Origin: an uncultured Bacillaceae bacterium
Lineage (GTDB): Bacteria; Bacillota; Bacilli; Bacillales; Cytobacillaceae
Assembly: GCA_937995745.1 (NCBI GenBank)
Contig: CALKIU010000083.1
Coordinates: forward strand, 1 to 21,828
Direction: 5' to 3'
Length of the DNA: 21,828 nt
Under the pieces are notes generated by a model. The model was not told the origin of the DNA, searched no databases, and saw only the letters and a list, made by a program, of their open reading frames with translations. The translations under genes and the position numbers were made by a program. This document shows, piece after piece, positions 14,110 through 21,785 of the stretch (position 1 is its first letter; each line of letters starts with the position of its first letter).

Positions 14110-15033
14110 ATGAACAAAAAAATGGTGATAAAAGTTCTCAGCATCTTTGCATTGTGCACAGTAATCAGTTTTTCTCCGGCCAATCAAAACGGGAATTTCG
14201 CGCGGGCTTTTTCCGAACAGGTGATCCAGCACGGGGCTGTCGGCGACGATGTCATTGAACTGCAGGCGCGTTTGCAGTATCTCGGTTTTTATAACGGCAA
14301 AATTGACGGGGTGTTCGGGTGGAGAACGTACTGGGCATTAAGAAATTTTCAATATGAATTTGGATTAAAAGTGGACGGCCTTGCCGGTCCGAAAACGAAA
14401 AACAAGCTTGTCAAGGCATCCCGGTATAACGAAGGTTTTGTAAAGGAACAGATAAGGAAAGGGAAAAAATTTACCCATTACGGCGGGGTTGATTTAAACA
14501 AGCAAACGGCCCCGGAAAGACGAACACAAAAGCAGCAAAATCAGGCTCCTTCCCGGCAGCAGGGAACACCTTCCCGGCAAAATCAACAGCCGGCCCGGCA
14601 AACCCCGGCCCGCGAACAAAGGGCAGCCGAACAGTCCATACCTCAAAAACCGACAGCGGCAAATGTTCCGGCCGGTTTCTCACAGAATGACATTCAATTG
14701 ATGGCCAATGCCGTTTACGGGGAAGCGAGGGGAGAACCGTATATAGGGCAAGTGGCCATTGCCGCGGTAATTTTAAATCGCGTGAAAAGCCCGCTATTTC
14801 CCGATACCGTGTCAGGGGTTATTTTCGAACCCCGCGCTTTTACTGCCGTCGCCGACGGGCAAATTTGGCTTACACCGGATGAGCAGGCAAAAAGAGCGGT
14901 ATTGGACGCGATCAACGGCTGGGATCCAACAGGAGGAGCCATTTACTATTTCAATCCCGATACGGCGACAAGCGCCTGGATTTGGTCCAGACCGCAAATC
15001 AAAAAAATCGGCAACCATATTTTCTGTAAATAA
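14110..15033 (+). CDS. sleB: Spore cortex-lytic enzyme SleB
   Basis: Lytic transglycosylase that degrades muramic-lactam-containing spore cortex during germination. It has 307 residues; B. subtilis SleB has 305. I chose ATG 14110 with GGGGAG 11 nt upstream; an in-frame GTG at 14098 overlaps that site. A signal peptide (cleavage likely after ARA, residue 33) is followed by a peptidoglycan-binding domain (about 42-102, GDDVIELQARLQYLGFYNG). Next comes a Gln/Arg/Pro-rich linker (about 135-185) and a hydrolase_2 catalytic domain (about 190-307) with the catalytic Glu in YGEARGE (E205). It ends with GNHIFCK, typical of the family. ypeB follows after 15 nt, the usual operon. Confidence 0.97.
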   Translation: MNKKMVIKVLSIFALCTVISFSPANQNGNFARAFSEQVIQHGAVGDDVIELQARLQYLGFYNGKIDGVFGWRTYWALRNFQYEFGLKVDGLAGPKTKNKLVKASRYNEGFVKEQIRKGKKFTHYGGVDLNKQTAPERRTQKQQNQAPSRQQGTPSRQNQQPARQTPAREQRAAEQSIPQKPTAANVPAGFSQNDIQLMANAVYGEARGEPYIGQVAIAAVILNRVKSPLFPDTVSGVIFEPRAFTAVADGQIWLTPDEQAKRAVLDAINGWDPTGGAIYYFNPDTATSAWIWSRPQIKKIGNHIFCK

Positions 15034-15048
15034 GAGAGGTGACGTATT

Positions 15049-16398
15049 TTGTTCAGAACAATTCTGATCGGAGTGCTGGCGTTGGGGATTGTCGGCATTG
15101 CCATTTGGGGCTATCAGGAGCATCGGGACAAAAATGCGATTTTAATCAATGCGGAAAACAATTATCAACGGGCTTTTCATGAATTAACTTATCATATTGA
15201 TGTTTTGCATGACAAAATCGGAACAACGTTGGCGATGAATTCGCGAAATTCTCTGTCGCCGGCGCTGGCAGAAGTATGGAGAATCGCATCCCAAGCCCAC
15301 AGCGAAGTGGGCCAATTGCCTTTAACTCTTCTTCCGTTTAACAAGACGGAAGAATTTTTGGCAAAAGTCGGCGATTTTAGTTACAGGACAGCTGTCAGGG
15401 ATTTGGACAAAAATCCCCTTACGGAAAAAGAATATCAAGCATTGCAGGACCTTTACAAACAATCGGCGGAAATCCAGGATGAATTGAGAAAAGTGCAGCA
15501 TATGGTCCTGAATAACAACCTCAGATGGATGGACGTGGAATTGGCATTGGCCACCAACAAAGAACCCCGTGATAACACAATCATAGACGGTTTAAAAACG
15601 GTCGAAAAAAAAGTTGAAGGTTACAGCGAAACGGATTTCGGGGTTTCTTTCACCGGTACGAGAGAAAAAGATGAATCTTTCCGGCATCTGGAGGGGCGGG
15701 AAATCACCCGGGAAGAAGCGGTGGCTATCGCCAGGAAATTTACAGGGTTTAAAGGGGAAACGGACGTAAAAGTCACTGAAAACGGAAAAGGTTCTGACTA
15801 CGGATTTTACAGCGTATCCATCCGCGATAAAAAGACAAAAGAAGAAGCGGACATGGACGTAACAAAGAAGGGTGGCCGGCCCATTTGGTATCTTTTGTCA
15901 AAAGATGTAAAAGAACAAAAAATAAGCCTCAATGATGCAAGTCAAAAAGCAATACAATTCTTGCGGGAGCATGATTTTGAAAATCTCGACCTTTTTGAAA
16001 GCGTGCAATATGATCATGTGGGTGTTTTCAATTTTGTTTCCAAAGAAAATGATATCCGTATTTATCCTGATTCCATCATCGTTAAAGTGGCGTTGGATGA
16101 TGGCAGGATTCTTGGGTTTTCGGCGGAAAATTATTTAAAATCGCATCATATGCGGCAAATAAAAGCACCGGCCATATCCAAAGAAGAGGCAAAAAAGAAA
16201 ATCAACCCGAATGTGGAAATCATGGAGGACGGGCTGGCGATTATTGAGAACGACATGAATGAAGAAGTGCTCTGTTACGAATTTTTGGGTATTCTCAATG
16301 ATGAAACATATCGCATTTTCATCAATGCTGATAACGGCAACGAAGAAAAAGTGGAAAAACTGCAAAACGCGGAACCGATTTATGAGGATGTCATCTGA
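15049..16398 (+). CDS. ypeB: Germination protein YpeB
   Basis: Partner of SleB, needed for its stability and localisation in the spore inner membrane and cortex. It has 449 residues, the family's usual length. The start is TTG 15049: GAGGTGA lies 7 nt upstream and no ATG is near in the frame. One N-terminal membrane segment (about 4-20) acts as an uncleaved signal anchor. The N-terminal half is helical (AENNYQRAFHELTYHIDVLHDKIG). The C-terminal half holds PepSY-type domains, visible at ITREEAVAIARKFTGF, ISLNDASQKAIQFL and ISKEEAKKKINPN. It is co-transcribed with sleB; no terminator lies between them. Confidence 0.96.
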   Translation: MFRTILIGVLALGIVGIAIWGYQEHRDKNAILINAENNYQRAFHELTYHIDVLHDKIGTTLAMNSRNSLSPALAEVWRIASQAHSEVGQLPLTLLPFNKTEEFLAKVGDFSYRTAVRDLDKNPLTEKEYQALQDLYKQSAEIQDELRKVQHMVLNNNLRWMDVELALATNKEPRDNTIIDGLKTVEKKVEGYSETDFGVSFTGTREKDESFRHLEGREITREEAVAIARKFTGFKGETDVKVTENGKGSDYGFYSVSIRDKKTKEEADMDVTKKGGRPIWYLLSKDVKEQKISLNDASQKAIQFLREHDFENLDLFESVQYDHVGVFNFVSKENDIRIYPDSIIVKVALDDGRILGFSAENYLKSHHMRQIKAPAISKEEAKKKINPNVEIMEDGLAIIENDMNEEVLCYEFLGILNDETYRIFINADNGNEEKVEKLQNAEPIYEDVI

Positions 16399-16466
16399 TT
16401 CACATGCGGCAAGACGGCTAATAAACAATTTATGGCATAAGATAGGCCGAAAGCACCGTTTTGTTA

Positions 16467-16496
16467 TTGCAATCCTTTTCACATCCGTGTCATAAT
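16467..16496 (+). promoter_or_regulatory. Candidate sigma-A promoter for ypfA
   Basis: TTGCAA (16467-16472), an 18-nt spacer and CATAAT (16491-16496). It lies about 36 nt before the chosen ypfA start and would separate ypfA from the sporulation operon upstream. Confidence 0.5.
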
Positions 16497-16531
16497 GGAT
16501 TTAGGTAATTGAATGTGGGATGTGTAAAAGG

Positions 16532-17191
16532 ATGTTGAGAATCGGTGATGTCATAAATGTTGTTCCGGAAGGGTCAAAAGGGCGCAAAAAATTCAGATGC
16601 AAGCTCGTTGGGCAAAAGGACGGAATTCTTTATATCGTCGATGCCCCGGTGAAAGGGGACGAGGGAAAAGCCGCTTTTCTCCAAAACGGAATGAAAGTGA
16701 TTTGCAACTTTGTCGCCGACGACGGCAATCAATATATTTTTCATTCTGTCATCTTGAGGAAAGCGGGAAAAAACAACTGTTTGATTAAATTGACTTATCC
16801 CGGGGACGATTCTTTGCACAAAATTCAAAGGCGCAGTTATGTCCGGGTGAAAACCGCCATAGACGTGGCCGTCCACTCCTTGAACGATGAGTTTGCGCCT
16901 TTTGTCGCTGTTTCCGATGATTTCAGTGCAGGCGGCGTGTCTATTTTTTGCAAAAAAGAAATCCCTTTGTACAGAGGGATGGAAGTAAATTTATGGATAT
17001 CTCTACCGATGCAAAGCAGGGAAATCAACTATTTAAGTTTCAGGAGCAAGATTGTCCGAATCACCCCCAAAAATGAATATCAGAACAGAGTGGCTTTCGA
17101 ATTTTTGGAGGTTGCTCCCGCCGAGCGGCAATTGATGATCCGCTATTCCTTTGAACAACAATTATTACTGAGAAAAAAGGGATACTATTAG
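16532..17191 (+). CDS. ypfA: PilZ-domain c-di-GMP receptor (YpfA/MotI type)
   Basis: Cytoplasmic c-di-GMP binding protein of 219 residues; the B. subtilis protein has about 217. I placed the start at ATG 16532 (MLRIGDVINV) by family layout; ATG 16520 adds four residues and neither has a strong ribosome binding site. The N-terminal YcgR-like beta domain spans about 1-95. The PilZ domain starts with the binding motif RRSYVR (R101, R105) and continues with DFSAGGVS (D130, S132, G135), so both c-di-GMP motifs are intact. In B. subtilis this protein (MotI/DgrA) brakes the flagellar motor by contacting MotA when c-di-GMP is high. No motility genes are in the window, so that role is inferred from family and synteny. 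Confidence 0.92.
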   Translation: MLRIGDVINVVPEGSKGRKKFRCKLVGQKDGILYIVDAPVKGDEGKAAFLQNGMKVICNFVADDGNQYIFHSVILRKAGKNNCLIKLTYPGDDSLHKIQRRSYVRVKTAIDVAVHSLNDEFAPFVAVSDDFSAGGVSIFCKKEIPLYRGMEVNLWISLPMQSREINYLSFRSKIVRITPKNEYQNRVAFEFLEVAPAERQLMIRYSFEQQLLLRKKGYY

Positions 17192-17245
17192 TTTTATCGG
17201 GCAGCGGTTACAGAAGTTTCCGTAAATTTATGTATCCTCTTTATT

Positions 17246-17269
17246 CCCGGCAAAGCCGGGTGATTTTTT
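17246..17269 (+). terminator. Rho-independent terminator for ypfA
   Basis: CCCGGC (17246-17251) pairs perfectly with GCCGGG (17255-17260) around AAA, followed by TGATTTTTT. Confidence 0.8.
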
Positions 17270-17373
17270 GTCCGGAAAAATGATCCAAAAGCTTTAAATC
17301 AAGAGAACCCGTACATATTCTTTTTTTCATTGCAAATACTGATGAGAAAAAGGAAAAAGGTTTTGGAGGACCG

Positions 17374-17571
17374 ATGGAGACCGTTGAAAAAATCATCATA
17401 AGGCTTCTTCTCGTGCAATTCATTCTCTTGGTCGCTGCGCAACTTGTTTTTCACAAAAATAATATGTTTCCGGAATGGAAGGTAATAGTTCAATATGAAG
17501 GAGTAGCAAAGAATCAATCCGGTGTCTGTGATGTTTTGAACAAACAAGGAAATGGTGCACCGGAATATTGA
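17374..17571 (+). CDS. ypfB: YpfB-like small membrane protein (DUF5359)
   Basis: Small protein of 65 residues with a single transmembrane segment (about 6-24, IIIRLLLVQFILLVAAQLVF). A short tail contains VIVQYEGVAKNQSG, the recognisable end of YpfB-type proteins. GGAGG lies 4 nt before ATG 17374. The position between ypfA and cmk matches ypfB of B. subtilis. It is a few residues longer at the C-terminus (VLNKQGNGAPEY). It stands alone between two terminators (17246-17269 and 17597-17645), so it has its own promoter, which I could not place. Function unknown. Confidence 0.75.
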   Translation: METVEKIIIRLLLVQFILLVAAQLVFHKNNMFPEWKVIVQYEGVAKNQSGVCDVLNKQGNGAPEY

Positions 17572-17596
17572 AGATGCCGAAAAAACATCATGGTTT

Positions 17597-17645
17597 GCCG
17601 CTGTATTCTGCAATGATTTTTCCAAAAGAATATGGCGGTTTTTTT
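17597..17645 (+). terminator. Rho-independent terminator for ypfB
   Basis: A 13-bp stem with wobbles: GCCGCTGTATTCT (17597-17609) with AGAATATGGCGGT (17627-17639), 17-nt loop, then a T-run to 17645. Confidence 0.75.
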
Positions 17646-17894
17646 CTTGCAAATGTCCGCTTTGAAACAAAGTTGCCGGCAAATAAAAAGAACCGTTCAA
17701 CCGACAAATGCTCGGGCAAATAAAATTTTCGACCAAAACATCGGGACCAGTCAGGCGTTTCATACAACGGCGAAAGACCCGATAAAGCGAAAGGATTTCA
17801 CCGGTGCCGCCGCGGCGTCTGAAAATGCGGCGCGCAAATCCATTCTGCCCGGAATAAAATAAAACAGATTATTGTAAGATTAGCTTCAATCATA
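17646..17894 (+). other. Gene-free stretch before cmk
   Basis: No supported gene. An ORF at 17632-17862 begins inside the ypfB terminator stem, lacks a ribosome binding site and has no recognisable features. The composition is mixed, with a GC-rich patch near 17790-17850 (GCCGCCGCGGCG) unlike the flanking AT-rich DNA. Confidence 0.4.
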
Positions 17895-17903
17895 TGTTAA
17901 AAT
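17895..17903 (+). promoter_or_regulatory. Candidate extended -10 promoter of cmk
   Basis: TGT-TAAAAT (TAAAAT 17898-17903) has the TGn extension. No good -35 is seen at 16-18 nt; a TTGTAA lies 20 nt upstream. A small TTCGGG-GATT-CCCGAG hairpin with GTTTTT follows at 17918-17938. Confidence 0.35.
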
Positions 17904-17971
17904 AGAGAAGAAATTATTTCGGGGATTCCCGAGTTTTTAGAACTTCAAGAGCAGGTCTTCAGGAGGATAGT

Positions 17972-18643
17972 ATGGAAAAGATTTCTATAGCCATCGACGG
18001 TCCGGCGGCAGCGGGAAAGAGCACCGCTGCAAAAATTGTCGCTGACAGATTGGGATATGTTTATGTCGACACCGGGGCCATGTACCGGGCTTTAACGTTA
18101 AAGGTTCTCCGGCAACAGGCCGATGTACATGATGAGAAACAAATCATATCCATCCTGCAAAATACAGACATCACATTGATGCCCGGAGAAAAAGGCCAGC
18201 GTGTTTTTCTTGACGGAAGAGATGTAACGAAGGAAATCCGGACTGCCGAAGTGACAAATATGGTATCCATTGTGTCAAAACATAAACTTGTCCGTCAAGA
18301 AATGGTGAAGAGACAGCAAGAGTTGGCAGCTGACGGCGGTGTGGTCATGGACGGCCGGGATATCGGCACCCATGTTTTGCCCGATGCGGAGGTGAAAATT
18401 TTTTTGCAGGCGAGCGTGGAGGAACGGGCGAAACGGAGGCATCTTGAAAACTTGCAGAAGGGCTACCCTTCTGATTTGGATATGATTAAAAAAGACATTG
18501 CCGCCCGTGACAAACTGGATTCTGAACGGGAGGTCGCTCCTTTAAGAAAAGCGGAAGACGCCGTAGTTATTGATACGACATCCAAATCAATCGAACAAGT
18601 AGTAAACGAGATTTTATCTTTAGCTATGGAAAGGATCGGATGA
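17972..18643 (+). CDS. cmk: Cytidylate kinase
   Basis: Phosphorylates CMP and dCMP with ATP in pyrimidine salvage and lipid or RNA turnover. It has 223 residues, full length. The P-loop is GPAAAGKST (10-18). The CMP-binding segment has DTGAMYRA. The DGRDIGTHVLPDAEVKIFL block and the RAKRRHLENLQKG lid are the usual family features. AGGAGG is 5 nt before the ATG. The stop codon overlaps the plsC start (ATGA), so the two are translationally coupled. Confidence 0.97.
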   Translation: MEKISIAIDGPAAAGKSTAAKIVADRLGYVYVDTGAMYRALTLKVLRQQADVHDEKQIISILQNTDITLMPGEKGQRVFLDGRDVTKEIRTAEVTNMVSIVSKHKLVRQEMVKRQQELAADGGVVMDGRDIGTHVLPDAEVKIFLQASVEERAKRRHLENLQKGYPSDLDMIKKDIAARDKLDSEREVAPLRKAEDAVVIDTTSKSIEQVVNEILSLAMERIG

Positions 18644-19239
18644 TTGTGTCATTTTATGGATTTGCCAAAGTGGTTGTCGGCGGGATATACCGGCCCCTTT
18701 TCCGGATTCGGGCCATTGGTCGGGAGAATGTCCCGAAAGAAGGCGGGGTACTCCTCTGTTCCAACCATCTTCATTATTTTGACCCGATTTTGCTGGGACT
18801 CACGCTTGACAGACGCATACGTTTCATGGCCAAAAAGGAACTTTTCAGCGTTCCGCTGCTTGGGAAGATTATCACCGTTTTAGGGGCTTTTCCCGTCAAA
18901 AGGGGAATGAGTGACAGACAAGCCATCAGAACCGGTTTGAAGATTTTAAAAGAAGGGCATGTCATGGGCATCTTTCCGGAAGGCACGCGGAGCAAAACCG
19001 GCAAACTCGGAAAGCCTTTGGCCGGAGCGGGATTTTTCGCTTTAAAAACCGATGCGGCAGTAGTCCCGGCTGCGATTATTGGAAATTACCGGCCCTTCAA
19101 AAGGATGACGGTCGTTTACGGTAAACCGATCGACATGGGCGCATTGCGGGCCCGCAAAGCCTCAGCCGAAGAAGTGGCCGAGCTGATCATGCAGGAAATC
19201 AAAAAATTAATCGACGAACACCAATCACAAAATTCTTAA
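18640..19239 (+). CDS. plsC: 1-acylglycerol-3-phosphate O-acyltransferase
   Basis: Makes phosphatidic acid from lysophosphatidic acid at the membrane. It has 199 residues, typical of the short bacterial form. The catalytic HX4D motif is in NHLHYFDP (H43, D48). The glycerol-phosphate binding FPEGTRS is at 112-118, and the VVPAAIIGN block follows at about 141-149. A hydrophobic N-terminal stretch (residues 2-16) could associate with the membrane. It overlaps cmk by 4 nt. In B. subtilis this position is empty and plsC is elsewhere, while other Bacillaceae place an acyltransferase beside cmk. The family call is firm; the exact acyl donor (acyl-CoA or acyl-ACP) is not readable. Confidence 0.92.
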   Translation: MIVSFYGFAKVVVGGIYRPLFRIRAIGRENVPKEGGVLLCSNHLHYFDPILLGLTLDRRIRFMAKKELFSVPLLGKIITVLGAFPVKRGMSDRQAIRTGLKILKEGHVMGIFPEGTRSKTGKLGKPLAGAGFFALKTDAAVVPAAIIGNYRPFKRMTVVYGKPIDMGALRARKASAEEVAELIMQEIKKLIDEHQSQNS

Positions 19240-19390
19240 TTGTATCTGTCATTTTGCATACACTAAGGAAAAGCTGTCTGTATTTTTGTATTCCTCAAGC
19301 GTCTCTGCTTGACAAAACTTGGATTTTGTAAGAAGTTAGTAAAAAGAGTTCTTTTTTAAATTCACAAACAAAAAAATGTCATTTTTTTCT

Positions 19391-19407
19391 TGTGATATTT
19401 TATCACA
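19391..19407. promoter_or_regulatory. Perfect dyad upstream of the S1-domain gene
   Basis: TGTGATA-TTT-TATCACA: 7-bp perfect arms, 3-nt centre, 39 nt before the start codon. It could be an operator or an mRNA hairpin upstream of the ribosome binding site. A TTGACA lies at 19309-19314, but no good -10 is found at normal spacing. Confidence 0.45.
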
Positions 19408-19445
19408 TCATTTGTTAGTAGGTTTTGGATTAAGGAGGAGTACAT

Positions 19446-20582
19446 ATGGCCGAAGATATGAATCATTTGGAAGTGAAAAATTTTGAAGTGGGAGACACGG
19501 TGCGCGGCCGTGTGACGAAAGTAGAGGAAAAGCAAGTCATTGTCGACATTGCCGACAGCAAGTTGGACGGTATCATCCCTATCAGCGAACTGTCCAGTCT
19601 GCATGTTGAAAAATCGAGTGACGTGGTATCCGTAGGCGATGAACTTGAATTGGAAGTCATAAAAGTTGAAGAAGAGGCTCTCATTTTATCCAAACGTAAA
19701 GTAGACGCCAAGAAGGCGTGGGAAGAATTGAAAGCTAAGTATGAAAATGATGAAATCATTGAAGCGGAAATAAAGGACGTTGTCAAGGGCGGTCTCGTCG
19801 TCGACCTTGGCGTCAGGGGCTTCATTCCCGCGTCTTTGGTGGAAGATTACTATGTGGAGGATTTCTCGGAATATAAGGGGAAAATTCTGCCTTTTAAAAT
19901 TGTCGAGTTGGATCCGGACAAGAACAGGCTGATTCTTTCCCATCGCGCGGTCTTGGAAGAAGAAAAAGAAAAGAAAAAGAAACAATTGCTCGAGTCGATT
20001 CAACCGGGCGACGTTATCGAGGGTACCGTGCAAAGGCTCACCGATTTCGGGGCATTTGTGGATATTGGCGGCATCGACGGGTTGGTTCATATTTCCCAGC
20101 TGTCCCATGAGCATGTGGAAAAGCCCTCTGATGTGGTGGAAGAAGGGCAAAAAGTACAGGTGAAAGTTTTAAGCGTCGACAAGGAGAAAGAACGGATTTC
20201 CTTGTCCATTAAAGAAACGCTTCCGGGACCGTGGGAAAATATTGCGGAAAAAGCTCCAAAAGGCAGCGTGTTAACCGGAACGGTCAAGCGGCTTGTTTCA
20301 TACGGCGCTTTTGTAGAAGTATTTCCCGGTGTTGAAGGACTCGTTCATATTTCACAAATATCCCACAGACATATCGGCACTCCCCATGAAGTTTTGGAAG
20401 AAGGACAAACTGTCAATGTCAAAGTGTTGGATGTAAATGAAGAGGAGCAAAGGCTTTCTCTGAGCATCAAAGAGCTTGAAGAAAAAGAAGAAGCGGTTTC
20501 TGATTATAAATTTCCCGAGGAATCCAAAGGCTTTCAGCTTGGCGAGGTCATCGGCGACAAGTTGAAAAACTTAAAAAAGTAA
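19446..20582 (+). CDS. ypfD: S1 RNA-binding domain protein (ribosomal S1 homologue)
   Basis: Protein of 378 residues with four S1 domains: about 14-84, 101-168, 187-256 and 272-342. Domains 3 and 4 are the best conserved (FGAFVDIGGIDGLVHISQLS and YGAFVEVFPGVEGLVHISQIS), each of a five-strand OB-fold type. The protein is acidic and Lys/Glu-rich between domains. Gram-negative S1 has six domains and is essential for initiation. The Bacillus YpfD form has four, and its ribosomal role is less certain. The strong ribosome binding site AAGGAGGAG precedes ATG 19446. A 206-nt leader separates it from plsC and contains a dyad. Confidence 0.95.
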   Translation: MAEDMNHLEVKNFEVGDTVRGRVTKVEEKQVIVDIADSKLDGIIPISELSSLHVEKSSDVVSVGDELELEVIKVEEEALILSKRKVDAKKAWEELKAKYENDEIIEAEIKDVVKGGLVVDLGVRGFIPASLVEDYYVEDFSEYKGKILPFKIVELDPDKNRLILSHRAVLEEEKEKKKKQLLESIQPGDVIEGTVQRLTDFGAFVDIGGIDGLVHISQLSHEHVEKPSDVVEEGQKVQVKVLSVDKEKERISLSIKETLPGPWENIAEKAPKGSVLTGTVKRLVSYGAFVEVFPGVEGLVHISQISHRHIGTPHEVLEEGQTVNVKVLDVNEEEQRLSLSIKELEEKEEAVSDYKFPEESKGFQLGEVIGDKLKNLKK

Positions 20583-20656
20583 CGGGCAAAGGCGCACAGC
20601 GGCCGTTAGGTTCATGAAAGGAAATATCCTCAGCCCTGAGAGTGGTGGAATTGTGC

Positions 20657-21733
20657 ATGTCCAGGTCGGAAAGAAAATGGGAACATATTAAAAATGCGTT
20701 GGAAACGGGACAAAGCAGGCATTCCGGATTTGATGACATCACTTTTGTCCATCAAAGTTTGCCTGAATGCTCCCCGGCTCAGATTACATTGAATACGACT
20801 GTTGGCGAACTTAAATTAAGTTCGCCAATTTTTATCAATGCCATGACGGGCGGCGGAGGCAGAAAGACTTTGGAAATTAACCGGGCTTTCGCCATTGCCG
20901 CCCGGGAAACGGAAATTGCCATGGCGGTCGGGTCGCAAATGTCGGCGATTAAAAACAAGTCGGAAGTTGAAACTTATCGTGTGGCACGCAAAGAAAATCC
21001 GAACGGCGTAATCATTGCCAATCTGGGCAGCGAGGCAACCCTTGAGGAAGCGAAGAGAGCTTGCGACATGATCGAAGCCGACGCTTTGCAAATACATTTA
21101 AACGCTATCCAGGAATTGGTAATGCCGGAAGGCGACAAGAATTTTACCGGAGCTTTGGACAGGATAGCGAAAATAGTGGACGGATTGCCAGTTCCGGTTA
21201 TTGTTAAAGAAGTGGGTTTCGGCATGAGCGGAGAGACTGTCAGGCAGTTGTATGAAATCGGAGTCGCCGCTGTCGATATCGGCGGATACGGCGGGACAAA
21301 TTTCAGCAAAATTGAGAATTTGCGCCGAAAAAAGCAGTTTGCATTTTTTGACAACTGGGGGATCCCAACCGCCGCATCGATTGCCGAGGCGAAATTTTTT
21401 GTTCCAAGGATTTCAGTAATTGGTTCCGGAGGAATTCAAGACAGTTTGGATGCGGTGAAAGCCCTTTCCCTCGGGGCTGATGCGGTCGGAATGGCAGGAA
21501 GATTTCTCAAGACTTTGATGGAAGACGGTCTTCAAAAACTGATTGATGATATTCAAGAACTGAAAGAGGAGATGGTGATGATCATGACGGCCCTCGGCGC
21601 AAAGAGCATTGCCGGCTTGCAAACCGCCCCTCTCGTTATTTCGGGCCGCATTCATCACTGGCTGAATGAGAGAGGGATTGACACAAGACAATATAGTCAA
21701 AGGCAATTAAAAGAACAATTAACAGATAATTGA
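20657..21733 (+). CDS. fni: Type 2 isopentenyl-diphosphate delta-isomerase
   Basis: FMN- and NAD(P)H-dependent enzyme that interconverts isopentenyl and dimethylallyl diphosphate for isoprenoid synthesis. It has 358 residues; B. subtilis Fni has 349. I chose ATG 20657 (MSRSERKWEH), whose start matches the family N-terminus; GTG 20642 in the same frame lies within the GGTGG ribosome binding region. Motifs: MTGGGG (63-68), GSQMSA (92-97), HLNAIQE (H147, N149, Q152, E153), VKEVGFGMS (about 183-191), IGGYGGTNFSKIE (208-220) and the phosphate-binding SGGIQD. The downstream terminator ends the unit. No other isoprenoid gene is nearby. Confidence 0.95.
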   Translation: MSRSERKWEHIKNALETGQSRHSGFDDITFVHQSLPECSPAQITLNTTVGELKLSSPIFINAMTGGGGRKTLEINRAFAIAARETEIAMAVGSQMSAIKNKSEVETYRVARKENPNGVIIANLGSEATLEEAKRACDMIEADALQIHLNAIQELVMPEGDKNFTGALDRIAKIVDGLPVPVIVKEVGFGMSGETVRQLYEIGVAAVDIGGYGGTNFSKIENLRRKKQFAFFDNWGIPTAASIAEAKFFVPRISVIGSGGIQDSLDAVKALSLGADAVGMAGRFLKTLMEDGLQKLIDDIQELKEEMVMIMTALGAKSIAGLQTAPLVISGRIHHWLNERGIDTRQYSQRQLKEQLTDN

Positions 21734-21747
21734 GAATATTATACGCG

Positions 21748-21785
21748 AAAAAGGCTGTCCTTAAAAGGGACAGCCTTTTGTTTTT
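21748..21785 (+). terminator. Rho-independent terminator for fni
   Basis: AAAAGGCTGTCC pairs perfectly with GGACAGCCTTTT around a 7-nt loop, followed by GTTTTT. On the minus strand the A-run also gives T, so it may act both ways. Confidence 0.88.

Noticed and set aside
17632..17862. 76-residue ORF before cmk
   Set aside because: Its ATG is inside the stem of the ypfB terminator, with no ribosome binding site and low-complexity composition.
19390..19408. Rex operator (TTGTGA-N6-TCACAA) reading of the dyad before ypfD
   Set aside because: The central spacing is 7 nt rather than 6 and the last base departs from consensus, so I report only an unassigned dyad.
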